Shown: positions 11,582 to 24,122, numbered from the stretch's first letter. The stretch: DNA of 64,000 bases from Scilla litardierei (GCA_030789695.1 CM061142.1:155778714-155842713); one strand, 5' to 3'. The notes: a model not told the origin generated them from the sequence alone. Numbers and translations are program-made.

Positions 11582-13268
11582 TGTTGGATCCTGTGGATGG
11601 CAAACAACACTAGAAGGGGGGGGGGGTTGAATAGTGTTGTGTATATAATAAACTTTTTCGGTCGTTGATGTTTAACACAAATAAATTCCTTCTAATGTTG
11701 CCTAAGAAACCAAGTAGAGTGATCTACGCTTGGTTCTTAATCAACAAAACAATCTTAAATAAAGTATTAAAGAGATTGAGTTAAGATCAGAAAAGTATAA
11801 CTTTAACAAAGATATCTTTACAAGTAGATTTGTATACAACGGAATTTAAAGAGACAATCATTACAATAAATTAACAATGAGTTACAGAGATTAACAATAA
11901 AGAATGCTTATACAAAAGAAATTACAAGTCACAGAAAACAAAGGCAGACAAGAGGATTTTTATCCTGGTTCCCCGCAACTCGGGTACGTCCAGTCCCCGA
12001 CCAATCCGGTACGAGATTTCCACTATCTGCCTTGGCAAATACAAGTACCTAACTTCAATCGTTAGGATTTCCAACCACCTAGACTTGTCTAGGATTTCCA
12101 ACCCTTGCCTCACAAACCGAGGACTTTCCAACTGGCAACAACTAGACTTGTCTAGTGTTCCAACAATCAACACAATAAGAGATTTGTCCAATACTCTACA
12201 ATAAGTAATAGAGATTGGTTTATACACCCGATTCTATAGCCAATCAAAAGATAGAAAATTTGTGTAGTGGCTTAATAGAATGATAGTCTAGATCACACAA
12301 AGATACGAGATAAGTTCTTTGTGATCTAGAGCTTTTTCAAAAATCCTTCAAATAAATTTAGAGAGAATAATAGTAAGGATTTTGAAAAACAATTTAGCCA
12401 ATAAAAACATAATAGTATGATCTTCAAAAAGAATGAGAAAATATTGCAAGATCAAAACAGAAATTAAATTGGCTAGAGAGAAAATTAGAGAGCTTTAATT
12501 CAAGAGAGCTTTCACAAATTTGATTTTCAATGTTGTATTTTTTACAAAATATTTCAGCTCTATTTATAGGGAAAAACTGAGATTTGAATTTCAAATTTCG
12601 TTTGACTTTTGTCCCAAAAATTTCGGAGTAAATTGCTCAAAGGATTTCAAATTTTGAATTTCAAAACGTCTGAAATTTACAGCTGGTAGTCGACTCCCTC
12701 ATATAGGTAGTCGACTCCCAGAGGGATCTAGGAGATTTTGATCCCTGACAGGTAGTCGACTCCCTACTAGTGGTAGTCGACTCCCAGAGGAGTTTTTCCT
12801 GCTGTTCGTCTAGTCAAACAAATAGTTAGCTCCACGGTGCGTGGAGTTTCACTACGAAAATTATGAAGTGACTAGAAAAGCTCTTGAAAACTGTTTTGAA
12901 GATAGTTAAAATTATTTTCGAAATCATTTGTGTGTGTGTGTGTTGTCTATTTGATATGGCTTTAACAAATACCCTAAAAGACACGACACACTCACACTAG
13001 ACTCTGAACATGTCTTCGAAAGTTTTGGTCAACTTGATGAAGTGGAGGTGAGCTTCTCTTTGAGCTTTTTGTTCTGTTTGAGTTTGAGCTTCATCACTTG
13101 AGTTTAGTCATGTTCGTCTTTGTCTTTGAGCGTTGAAGTGTGCTTCTTTGAGTATAAGTAGAGCTTTGCAAATTCTGCACACTTGAGTGTAGTGTTGTTA
13201 GTACACTAAGCTTTTCATTTGGTGTGCTCATCATCAAAATCACTTGGGGTGGAATTCAATTTCCATCA
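11582..13268 (-). repeat. S 5' LTR
   Basis: This is a 1687-bp partner of 5930-7610 with the same ends. Four GTAGTCGACTCCC motifs lie at about 12684-12788. A TATA box on the minus strand is at 12561-12570. The TSD TTTAT follows at 13269-13273. Confidence 0.95.
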
Positions 13269-13290
13269 TTTATGTCGTCCATATCCAACA

Positions 13291-13740
13291 TATTGAAATC
13301 GAGATCCCATGGATTTGGAATTGGCCTCTTGAAGTTGCTTGTGATGACCTTCATCTCCCCATGCAGAGAAGGCGTTATCACACTCATTGGTGAGCAAGTA
13401 TCGTTGTCCAAGAAAAATGCCAACAGATTAAGGAGATTATTCTAAGGAATTCTAAAATCCTTGATAATACTCCGTCTGAGGAGATTCATTGTGAGAATCC
13501 CATGGCCAAATTGGCAAAATCTATGCGGAAGACAATTCCTTGATGTCTTTGACAATAGTGATAGTATGTCTGTTACGACTACTCATACTTAAACCACTTT
13601 AAAGAGTACTCAGGGTATATATATATATCTTGCCCAGACGCCCAAGATCCCAATGATTTTGAAGATATTTGGGATATTATTATGAATTCCAAAGATACTA
13701 AAGGTAAAGGTATCGATGAATTATAAGAAATTTCTTATAA
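13291..13740 (+). pseudogene. EPRV 3'-terminal frame, copy 1 (partial)
   Basis: It aligns with 17234-17730, with several small indels and a short gap after AKLAKSMRK. It begins inside the reading frame because Copia-A inserted here. It ends with the same acidic DPNDFEDIWDIIMNS segment. I do not recognise the product. It lies just upstream of the viral promoter, so in a circular map it is the last frame of the genome. Confidence 0.7.
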
Positions 13741-14439
13741 AGAGTTATACTCTTTCTGGGTAAAATAGATTTTACCTTCTGTAAAAGTTATACTTATCTT
13801 ATGTGGAGATATATCTCTTCTGCCACCTCTGAAGATAAGATCAGAGACTTTTTCCCAAAGATATGATCAGATCAAAGAAAAGAAGATTCTGTGTGCGATG
13901 GGGCCCACGGAGTACCTGACACCTATCTCACTTTACTTTGAGTTGAGCCTCGGGGAGCCGCTCTTAGTGGAAGAGCAATGTTCATCACCAGCGACTAATT
14001 TCAAAAGAAGACGAAGAAGAGTCACAAAAGGCACCGTGAAGATTATCACGCAGCCATAAAGAGACGAATCGTCTACTGTGGCAGCAACTTTAAGTCACTT
14101 CATCCCAAATTATTGAAGCATCTTCACTATTTGGCGAGAGGACTACGCACTCAATCACCAGCTGTCATTAAAGGATCGCTCATAAGGAGCCCTTACAGCT
14201 ATAAAAGGATGCAGAAGGCTTCTTCTTCAGCATCGAACTTTTTTCCAACTTCTCTAGATCGAACATCGACCTTTCTCAGTGTTATACACTTGTATCTTTT
14301 CTGAGCTTTCTTTCTTTCCTTTTTAATTTTTAGTTTTTGTAAACTGGAGCCAGTGCTTGAAGGTTATGGTTTCAAGCTGTAAGTATTTATTTTTGGTGTT
14401 CTTTATACACTTTTGTACATCCTGGTAGAAATTGGTATC
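13741..14439 (+). promoter_or_regulatory. EPRV intergenic region and promoter, copy 1
   Basis: A TATA box TATAAAAGG lies at 14200-14208 in the context ccttacagctataaaagg. About 30-100 bases downstream is a pyrimidine-rich cttcttcttcagc block, as expected for the main pararetrovirus promoter. Other copies are at 16741-17038 and 17731-18427. Confidence 0.8.
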
Positions 14440-14456
14440 TGGTATCAGAGCCATGA
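14440..14456 (+). promoter_or_regulatory. EPRV primer binding site
   Basis: TGGTATCAGAGCCATGA is the tRNA-iMet site that defines the origin of the map in caulimovirids. It lies about 240 bp after the TATA box. The two other promoter copies end just before this point. Confidence 0.9.
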
Positions 14457-14993
14457 TTGGCAAAGTTTATTCTTGCGGACATTACCATGAAGTATGAGTA
14501 AGTAGGAATATGTTAATATGATATGTTCTTGCTTCTTTTCTACTGATGCTTGAGTACGGATTACAGATCTTATGATTCAGATTGTTTTTATTTGTTTCTG
14601 TATAACCATGAGGATTTGAGAGTGAGTTTTTGAATTACTATTAGTTAATCTTCGGATTTAGAATGTTTTATTTGGTTGTCCATAAGCATGTGGCTGTGGA
14701 GGTGGGTAGTCACCGTAGTCTTGTTGTAAGTCCCGCTGAGGCGAGAGGCCGTTAGGGCTGTAAATCGTTGTCTGGTGATTATGCTCCTATGAAACATTTC
14801 TTATATCTAAACAAATTGAAACTGGCTATTGAAATTCAGTAATTTTACTCTCATATATTATTGGTTATGTCTAAACATTCAAAAACTAGCTTTAAGTATT
14901 CAATATTTATCAGTAGTAGAGAAGTAAGGAAAATCATATTTCTTTATCCCTATCTTATTTGTAGAGCATGATAAAGATCCGTAAGAACACCCC
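14457..14993 (+). other. EPRV leader between primer site and first frame
   Basis: No gene is seen. The length, about 0.54 kb, is typical of the long structured leaders of caulimovirids. Confidence 0.55.
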
Positions 14994-15830
14994 ATGTCAG
15001 AACTAGTTTCTGCTTTTACCTCTGTAATGACTCGTAATACGAGTAAAAAGATTAAGAATGTCCATTTGACAGAATTCCCGTCAGAACTGGAATCACTTAA
15101 TAAGTGGTCAATTCTAGAAGTTCCTAATAGGGACATTTACAAGATTGGGTTCTTTGATTATAAGTCTTTAATTGCCATTAAGACTTTAGAAAGAACCTTC
15201 ATAGTTGATCAGAGTGAGCAGACTATTCAGTTTCTTAGCTCTGAAGATATCGAACCATATATGGATCGATATAAATATATCCATATTGGATTAATTCAAG
15301 TTTCTTTCAGACCTTTAACCCTTCAAGGGTTGAATGCTTCATTACTAGCCTATTTGTGTGATGCTAGATGTCTTAACTGGACTCAGTCCCTCATGGGCAT
15401 CATGGAAACAAATCTATGTAATGGACCGGTATCCTTCAACGTATACCCAAACTTAAGTTTATCTCTTACTGATCCAAATATACTTGAAGTTGTTAGTCTT
15501 AATATTAAAACTCATGGTTATGAATTCATACCTAGATCAGAAACGGTTGCAATTATATACCGCATCCATTACAAATATTTGAGCACTTTAGCTCCCAAGG
15601 CTAAAGTTCATACTAAGCTAGGCAAAACTGTCTTAGTTGAAACAAATTTACTTTCGTCCCATATTGCTGTTAATAGACAAATCAAATGGACAGAAGTAAA
15701 CTTTCCTGTTAGTTGGGTTATACCCAATGCTATCCGACCTCAGCCTATTATGAATCAAGATATTGATCAAATCATCCAGACAGCTGATGGTGAAGTCGAA
15801 ATCATGTTTAATCCTTCTAGGACTATTTGA
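14994..15830 (+). pseudogene. EPRV movement protein region (30K superfamily)
   Basis: This is a 278-codon open stretch from ATG to TGA (15828-15830). The central part has the caulimovirid movement-protein pattern: YIHIGLIQVSFRPLT, then DARCLNWTQSLMG, then LCNGPVSFNVYPNLSLSL, then NIKTHGYEF. This family forms tubules or modified plasmodesmata for cell-to-cell spread. The frame continues past the TGA in phase into the next domain, so it looks like the N-terminal part of a polyprotein cut by a premature stop, not a complete gene. No expression or infectivity is implied. Confidence 0.87.
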
Positions 15831-16439
15831 CTTTCAGATGTCACTAGTGCATCCAGAAAATCTGTCTCTAGATTTGATTCTCATAGAATCAATGAGGTTC
15901 ACGGGATTAATATATCCCATAATAACATACCTCATCATATCTACAAAGAGAAAAAAAGCTTTCTCCTACAAAGTCTGAAATGAGTTTCCAAATGTAATCT
16001 GTTGTTTATGGATTTTACACCCGGCAGCAGACTCAGAGGAATCCATAATAAGGAATTCCAAAACAAAAGAAACACTGAGTTTCGTAATTGGTTATTCAAA
16101 GTTTTCTCTGGTAGAGAACAACAAGAATTCAAGTCAAGTTATTATGAAACACTTGACAAACAACAAGAGATTATATCTTTTGTTCCCTGGTTCTTGAAGT
16201 TATATCTTCAAAGAGAAGTAAAGAGAATAAGTGTTCTTGAAGAACACTACAAGCAATGGAAATCCCAAACAGGTGTTTCCATTAAATCTCTTTATCCTCC
16301 GACAGAACCTCTAAGGTTAAATAGGCTTTCAACAGAGCAACTGTATAGTCTGCTCATTATGAGTAATAATTGTGGTATTATCCCAAAACGTATAATCAGG
16401 GAAACAAATTTTTTCCTTAGTAGGAATATCAGGAATTGA
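15831..16439 (+). pseudogene. EPRV polyprotein continuation after movement protein
   Basis: It is in the same reading frame as the movement protein, with TGA stops at 15978-15980 and 16437-16439. Residues such as EFRNWLFKVF and ISFVPWFLKLYL are aromatic and charged and precede where a capsid domain would be expected. I cannot assign the domain. No CCHC knuckle is seen before the sequence changes character at 16440. Confidence 0.65.
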
Positions 16440-16740
16440 GAAAATGTTCCTGATAGAGGAGTATTACTCCATTTTTGAATTGGGGTATTACCACCTGTCT
16501 TCACAGTTGGACTATTACTCTGTAAAGTATAACTTCTTTTATCATCTTCTTTTATCTTGATCTCTAGTAGAGGTACGTGGAGTAGAACTCCTTTCATCCT
16601 CATGTTCTCTTGGAGTAGAACTCCTTTCATCAGCATGATCTCTAGTAGAGGTACTTGGAGTATAACTCCTTTCATATTCACTCCCTTTCTCCCTCAGAGA
16701 AGGATGGGTATACGACCTCGGAACCCTGCAGGATGGGTAT
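16440..16740. repeat. Short repeats at an EPRV rearrangement junction
   Basis: The unit agtagaactcctttcat occurs at about 16579 and 16612, with a variant at about 16660. Ctctagtagaggtac occurs at about 16562 and 16641. On the minus strand these give a repetitive Arg/Ser/Asp-rich frame (DERSSTPR). The segment ends at the promoter copy at 16741, with atgggtatat close to the join. Origin unknown. Confidence 0.6.
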
Positions 16741-17038
16741 ATGGCGAGAGGACTACGCACTCATCAGCCAGCTGTCATTAATGGATCACTCGTAAGGAGC
16801 CCTTATAGCTATAAAAGGATGCAGAAGGCTTCATCTTCAACATCGAACTTTTTTCCAACTTCTCTAGATCGAATATCGACCTCTGTCAGTGTTATACACT
16901 TGTATCTTTTCTGAGCTTTCTTCCTTTCCTTTTTAATTATTAGTTTTTGTAAACTGGAGCCAGAGCTTGAAGGCTATGGTTTCAAGTTGTAAGTATTTAT
17001 TTTGGTGTTCTTTATACACCTTTGTACATCCTGGTGTT
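16741..17038 (+). promoter_or_regulatory. EPRV promoter, copy 2 (truncated)
   Basis: It starts at gcgagaggactacgcactca and has a TATA box at 16810-16818. The match to the other copies ends at cctttgtacatcctgg (about 17035), just before where the primer site should be. It is joined to the 3'-terminal frame. Confidence 0.8.
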
Positions 17039-17729
17039 CATGAAACTATGCCTAGTAGCTCTTTATAAGTGCCTTCCAAATTGGTTTATAATTCGTGGAG
17101 TCGGTATGGTACTGAATTAGAAATTTTACCAAATCCTATTTTGGATTTAAACAATCCTTGGGTGGAATCTCACCCTATTATTCAAAAAATGAATGAGAGT
17201 GAGCTTCATAATAGGCTATGCATAGCCTATTTCTTTATTGAAACTGAGATCACATGGATTTGGAATTGGTCTCTTGAAGCTGCTTGGGATGACCTTTATC
17301 TCCCCCACATTGAGAAGGCGTTATCACACCCGTTGGTGGGCACGTATCATTATCCAAGAAAAATGCCAACAAATTAAGGAGATTATTCTAAGGAATTCTA
17401 AAATCCTTGATAAAACTCTGTCTGAGGAGATTCGTTGTGAAAATCCCATGGCCAAATTGGCAAAATCTATGCGGAGGAAATACCCTCTGGCCACTGAAGC
17501 CGAAATTCAGCAGAAGTGTTTCGAACATATGAAAAGACAATTCCATGAAGTCTTTGACAATAGCAATACTATGTCTGTTCAGAGTACTCATACTCAAACC
17601 ACTTTAAAGAGTACTCAGGGTATAGATATATCTTGTCTAGACGCCCAAGATCCTAATGATTTTGAAGATATTTGGGATATTATTATGAATTCCAAAGATA
17701 CTAAAGGTAAAGGTATCGAGGAATTATAA
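17039..17729 (+). pseudogene. EPRV 3'-terminal frame, copy 2
   Basis: The first part (17069-17377) includes WIWNWSLEAAWDDLYLPHIE. After a shift near 17340-17380, the second part (to 17729) includes MAKLAKSMRRKYPLATEAEI and a C-terminal acidic segment DPNDFEDIWDI. No known domain is recognised. The length is about 220 codons in all. The position upstream of the promoter suggests the last viral frame, but I cannot tell it from a capsid fragment or an accessory protein. Confidence 0.65.
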
Positions 17730-18431
17730 GATATTTCTTATAAAGAGTTATAATCTTTGTGGGTAAAATAGATTTTACCTTCTGTAAAAGTTATACTTAT
17801 CTTTTGTGGAGATATATCTCTTCTGCCACCTCTGAAGATAAGGTCGGAGACTTTTCCCAAAGATAGGATCAGATCAAAGAAAAGAAGATTCGGTGCACGA
17901 TGGGGCCCAAGGAGTACCCGACACTTATCTTACTTTACTTTGAGTTGAGCCTTGGTGAGACGCTCTTAGTGGAAGAGCAATGTTCATCACTAGCAACTAA
18001 TTTCAAAAGGAGATGAACAAGAGTCGCAAAAGGCACAATGAAGTTCTCACGCAGCCATAAGAAGACGCATCGTCCACTGTGGCAGCAATTTTATGTCGCT
18101 TCAACTCAAATTATTGAAGCATCTTCACTATTTGGCGAGAGGACTACGCACTCATCGGACAACTGTCATAAAGGATCACTCGTAAGGAGCCCTTACAGCT
18201 ATAAAAGAATGCAGACGGCTTCTTCTTCAGCTTCGAACTTTTATCCAACTTCTCTAGATCGAATATCGACCTCTCTCAGTGTTATACACTTGTATCTTTC
18301 TGAGCTTTCTTTCTTTCATTTTTAATTTTTAGTTTTTGTAAACTGGAGCCAGAGCTTGAAGTCTACGGTTTCAAGCTGTAAGTATTTATTTTTGGTGTTC
18401 TTTATACACCTTTGTACATCCTGGTAGAAAT
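17730..18431 (+). promoter_or_regulatory. EPRV promoter, copy 3
   Basis: It aligns with 13741-14431. The TATA box is TATAAAAGA at 18200-18208. Viral similarity stops at cctggtagaaatt, exactly where a (TA)n tract begins. Confidence 0.8.
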
Positions 18432-18432
18432 T

Positions 18433-18464
<32 letters not shown>

Positions 18465-18466
18465 AA
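18432..18466. repeat. (TA)n(CA)n microsatellite at EPRV and LINE boundary
   Basis: About 18 bases of TA repeat are followed by CA repeat. They lie between the end of viral similarity and the 5'-truncated LINE fragment. Confidence 0.9.
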
Positions 18467-19417
18467 GAGGCTTCCATGTGGGCCTTTAATTGATATATAC
18501 GACGTTCCATCTGAGATAGTTTCCAGGCGGGTGAATGAGTACTGGAATGAGGCCGGCTGGTTTCATGATTCGGCGATTGACCTTATACGCCCTATATTGC
18601 AAATTACTCTATATCATCTGGCGGTGATGAGTGGGTCTGGGAGGCTAAGAACCCATTCATGTTTAAGGCGGCTTGGAAGGGGACTCGCCAAAGAGGAGTG
18701 CCATTTCCTTATTCTAAGTTGGTGTGGTTTAAACATAATGTTCCTAAAATGAGCTTAACTTTATTAAGAGCTTTTCGGGTAAGTTGCCTACTAGAGAAAT
18801 GCTGAATAAATGGAGCCCTGCCATGGAGATTGGTTGTGTGTTGTGTGAAGTGGGGGAAGTTGAAACTAAAGATCATCTGTTCATCCAATGTGAATATTCA
18901 AAATACATTCTTTGTAGAAGCTTACTCAAATTGGGTGTATCAGACCCCATCGAACCGCAATTGCTCAAAGTAGAGACTATTTCTTGTCAAAATATGCGAA
19001 GAATGAGACTCTTGGCATATTGGCAAAGACGGTGCTTTCAGCCCTGGTATGGCATGTCTGAAGGAAAGAAATAAAAGGATATTTGATGGAAATAAGAAGC
19101 CTAAGACAGTGCTATTTGAAGATATAATTGCATATGTAAGGGAAATTCTTCGACACCAAGATACCATTGCTCCTGATGCAAAGCAAGCAATGGATAAACG
19201 GGAATTTAGAGATGCTGGATAAATTAGTTTTCTAGTTTCACGGTACATGATTTTGTATTAAATATTGGGTACGTAAAGGGGAAGGGAGTTTGTTGGTAGT
19301 GGGTGACAGTGCTTGAGCCCTCTCGCCCCCTTCATTTCCTCCTTCCTCGGTACTGCCAATTCAATTTTTGTATACTATTGCTATTTAATAAATATGCACA
19401 CTATCTTTCCAAAAAAA
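18467..19417 (+). pseudogene. LINE-3: 5'-truncated L1-type LINE, 3' part of ORF2
   Basis: The frames together read NPFMFKAAWKGTRQRG, PKMSLTLLRAFRGKLPTREM, then CVLCEVGEVETKDHLFIQC. This is the zinc-binding domain that follows RT in plant L1 elements, with the Cys/Cys/His/Cys pattern. Frameshifts occur near 18630 and 18780. The 3' untranslated region has AATAAA at 19387-19392 and a short A-run at 19411-19417. The 3' untranslated region shares ttgttggtag with LINE-1, so the families are related. Confidence 0.85.
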
Positions 19418-20039
19418 TACATTCACACTTCAAACAGTTGTAAGGGGAGTTGTGCTTATACTGTTTGAATTGTTGTCCTCTTCTTTAAGATGTCTTGGAT
19501 TCAATTCCCTTTACCTACAATTTTTTAGTTAATTTTATTACTTTCGTTAATAAATTGGTAAAGTTAAGTATACTTCCTTGCTGTCATCAGTGCAGTTTAA
19601 GCGACGAGATGCTGAAAATTATGCAACACTTGATAAATTGTCGCCGTCTTAATAAATAGCTAGACATCGAAAAAGGAGCAGTTGTGTATAAGTCAAATCT
19701 TAACCCGACTGGTTAACCTCAACCCGACCCAGAAATTTTCCGGGTCACCCGAACCCGACCCGGATGTAATCCAGATTGTGTTACGGTTTACCCCTATCCG
19801 GGTCGGGTCAATCTTACATGACCCGAACCTGACCCCACCTGAAGCGTTTGCCACACATACTTCTCATCCCACAACGTCAGAGGGTTTTCTTATAGCAGGC
19901 CATCCGGTCAATATTGAACGCGTATAATATATGGCAACTGCAAGACACCAATGAGGCCTGGCTAGCTGGTCAAGGAGGTGGGTTGAAAAATGGTTGGTTC
20001 CAAGTTTAGAGATCAAGATACTGCATATATATACGTCTT
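19418..20039. other. No gene seen; AACCCGACCC-rich patch
   Basis: At about 19690-19840 the string aacccgaccc and its complement gggtcgggt recur several times and could pair. Such patches occur in plant MITE-like repeats, but I found no clear ends. Confidence 0.4.
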
Positions 20040-20480
20040 AAAAAATCGAAGGGAAGCTAGGAGAAAAAAAGAGTGGGAGGTGTGTGAGAAATGTTTGGGA
20101 GGCAAAAACACAATTTAACGGGTTTGAGGGATTGAAAAAAGTGGGGGTGTGGGGGGGGAATTATGTAGCGTGAAAAAACAATTCAACGTGTTTGAGGGGT
20201 TGAAAAAAAAAGAGTGGGTGTGCACGTGGGAATTATGTGTGGGTAAAAACACAACTTAATGGGTTTGAGGGGTCGTTTTGGGTTTTATTACAAGGAGTGG
20301 CACACTTGTAATTAAGAGGACGATGCGGTTTTTTTTTGTTTTTATTAAAGGGAGTGGCACACTTGTATTTAGGAGGAAGATGTGGGCCTTTTTTGTTGGG
20401 GAAGCCATGTGGCATGCCACATGGGACAAAGGTAGGGCCCACACTTTGTCCTATGAGGACAAAGCCATCTTTTGTTATAT
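20040..20480. repeat. Dispersed repeat R, copy 1
   Basis: It runs from aaaaaatcgaagggaagct to ggacaaagccatcttttgtt and is repeated at 21400-21842 and 22197-22630. It is non-coding and G-rich on the plus strand, with gggtttgaggggt blocks. Confidence 0.8.
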
Positions 20481-21150
20481 ATATGTATTATTCATAACCC
20501 GTGCCTGCGGCTGCGGTTCACTTAAGATCTTCCCCGTGAAATCTTAGTTCCCCAAAAAATTATTTATTTTCACAGCCAAAATTTAGAAGAACAATAAATT
20601 CGCGTAAAAATATTTAGCGGCACGGGCGCCTTCGATGCAGAATATAAAATTTGGTGCAGGCACCTTCGACATGGAACAACAAATTCGACGCGTGTGCCTT
20701 CGGCACAGAACAAACTATTAGCATAGAACAACAAATTCAACGCGGGTGCGTTCGGTGCTGAACAACAAATAAGCGTAAAAAAATTTAGCGGACGCCTTGC
20801 CACATAAAGATGATTTGAATAGGCAACATATAATTCATTGATGATATAATTTTTCCTTATTTTTGTTATAAATATTGTAAATTAAATCACATAAATGCAT
20901 GGCTATTCAACTTCCAAGACCTTTTAAATTCAAAGATATCGAATATCACAAAATTAAATGAAGATTTATTTCTCCAAAAAGCCCCCCTAAAATACAAAAT
21001 TTTTTCCTCCCAAATTTTTCACAAACTCGCATCTCAACCGTTGATTTTCCAAGATTAAATATCAACCATCCTTCTATCAAACTGTTTGTCCTAGTCAGCT
21101 TGTCCTAGTCAGCACTAGGATTCAAAAACAGTTGTTAAATGTAATATAGA
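20481..21150. other. No gene seen
   Basis: At about 20620-20770 an imperfect ~55-bp unit (cacc or gccttcg-c-c-gaacaacaaatt) recurs three to four times. Around it the sequence is AT-rich with no recognisable domain. Confidence 0.4.

Positions 21151-22636
<1,486 letters not shown>

Positions 22637-22713
<77 letters not shown>
22637..22713. repeat. (GA)n(TA)n microsatellite
   Basis: About 40 bases of GA repeat are followed by about 35 bases of TA repeat, immediately left of the MITE. Confidence 0.95.
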
Positions 22714-23138
<425 letters not shown>

Positions 23139-23310
23139 TGGAGAGTTAGTGAGCAGCTTTATTAACAAATCAAAAGTACTAATAATACAAGTAATGGAGC
23201 ATAGTGAATGTTAGAGAGAGGAAAGGGCACATGCGCCGTCACTCCCTACCAACAGACCACCATTCTCCAACCAACATGTACAAGAAGTAAAGAACATCAT
23301 GTCTCCAATT

Positions 23311-24122
23311 TCAGCCTGCATCTCTGAATACCCAATTATCCATAGCATGAACTGCCTCAGGTTCCGTTGGGTCAATATCTCTCAGAATGACCCTGATGTC
23401 TGCAGCAATACTTTCAAAGAGCAATGTCATCGATTTATTAGTGCCCTCAAATAATCTTCTATTCCTTTCCTTCCAAATATGCCATATTATTGCCGCCAGA
23501 ACTGATTTTGCAAGAGTACTGAGTGTGTGCTTATTGTCAAAGTGCAGCAAGTAGTAGTCACCAACTTTATGAAGCAAAGGGTCAATGTGGTCAGTAACGC
23601 CCAGTTTGAGAAGACTCCTGCTAATAATGTAACGAGAATAATGACATTCAAAAATAGGTGATCTATCGTTTCAACCGCCCCCAAATTGCATAGCACACAT
23701 TGAGTATCCGAAGTAGCAACCCATTTACTCCTCATCTCCTTGGTTAACAATTTACCACGGAAAGCTCTAAGTAGCGTAAGAGACATTTTAGGGACATGGA
23801 AATTAAACCAGATCAAGTTCTTATAGATGAATTTCATACAATGTTGTCTGGAACCTTCCCATGCTTGCTTAAACTGAAAATGGGGTCCAGGCGCCCAAGT
23901 CCACACGTCATCCAGGTTGTTTGGCGCAATGCAAGGTAGTAATTGCCGCACTTCGTCAAGCTCACTAGAATTAGTCCAACCCGTCGAAGTGAGATAGTCC
24001 CTTACATTTTTACAACCCGCACCAGCTGGAATCGGGAATAACTCGCAAAGGGGCCCCTCATCCAACCAAAAATCCTTCCAAAACAGTGTTGCTTGCCCAT
24101 TATTCACCTGCCTTTTAATCAT
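23311..24122 (-). pseudogene. LINE-1 ORF2 zinc-binding domain and C-terminus
   Basis: Frame 24122-23487 has TLLRAFRGKLLTKEM and CVLCNLGAVETIDHLFLNV, the Cys/His domain after RT. Frame 23577-23311 has IIWHIWKERNRRLFEG, the typical last block of plant L1 ORF2. A frameshift lies between them near 23600. Confidence 0.88.

Larger units (their letters stand above)
5930..13268 (-). mobile_element. Element S: non-autonomous Sirevirus-like copia retrotransposon with gag plus an unrelated ORF
   Basis: The element is complete from LTR to LTR, with TSD TTTAT on both sides (5925-5929 and 13269-13273). The minus-strand order is 5' LTR 11582-13268, tRNA-Met primer site, gag 11552-9879, spacer, ORF2 9171-8011, polypurine tract and 3' LTR 5930-7610. 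No protease, integrase, RT or RNase H motif is visible in the 4.0-kb interior, so movement would need enzymes in trans. The gag type and LTR length resemble Sirevirus copia elements. It inserted into the Copia-A LTR and is therefore younger than Copia-A. Confidence 0.93.
1..13290 (-). mobile_element. Copia-A: Ty1-copia LTR retrotransposon, split by element S, 3' end off-window
   Basis: On the minus strand the order is 5' LTR, tRNA-Met primer site, GC-rich leader, gag with CCHC knuckle, protease, integrase, reverse transcriptase and a remnant of RNase H, which is Ty1-copia order. It is the same family as Copia-B (41867-49500), which allowed domain-by-domain comparison by eye. The 5' LTR is cut at 5929 by element S and resumes at 13274-13290. 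The first 177 bases match the Copia-B 3' untranslated region, so the 3' LTR lies left of the window. The LTR terminus at 13290 abuts endogenous pararetrovirus sequence, so Copia-A inserted into the viral copy. It has several frameshifts and deletions and is inactive. Confidence 0.93.
13291..18431 (+). mobile_element. Rearranged endogenous pararetrovirus (Caulimoviridae)
   Basis: The segment contains a movement-protein frame, a tRNA-Met primer site 0.5 kb before it, and three copies of a promoter with TATA box and downstream leader. It also has two copies of a viral 3'-terminal frame that precedes the promoter. Copies 13291-14439 and 17234-18427 align over their whole length by eye. A third promoter (16741-17038) is joined directly to the 3'-terminal frame. 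These joins mean concatemer-like rearrangement. The left part continues beyond Copia-A, off the window. No protease, RT or RNase H is visible in this part. All frames are broken, so this is an inactive genomic fossil. The genus is not assigned. Confidence 0.85.
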
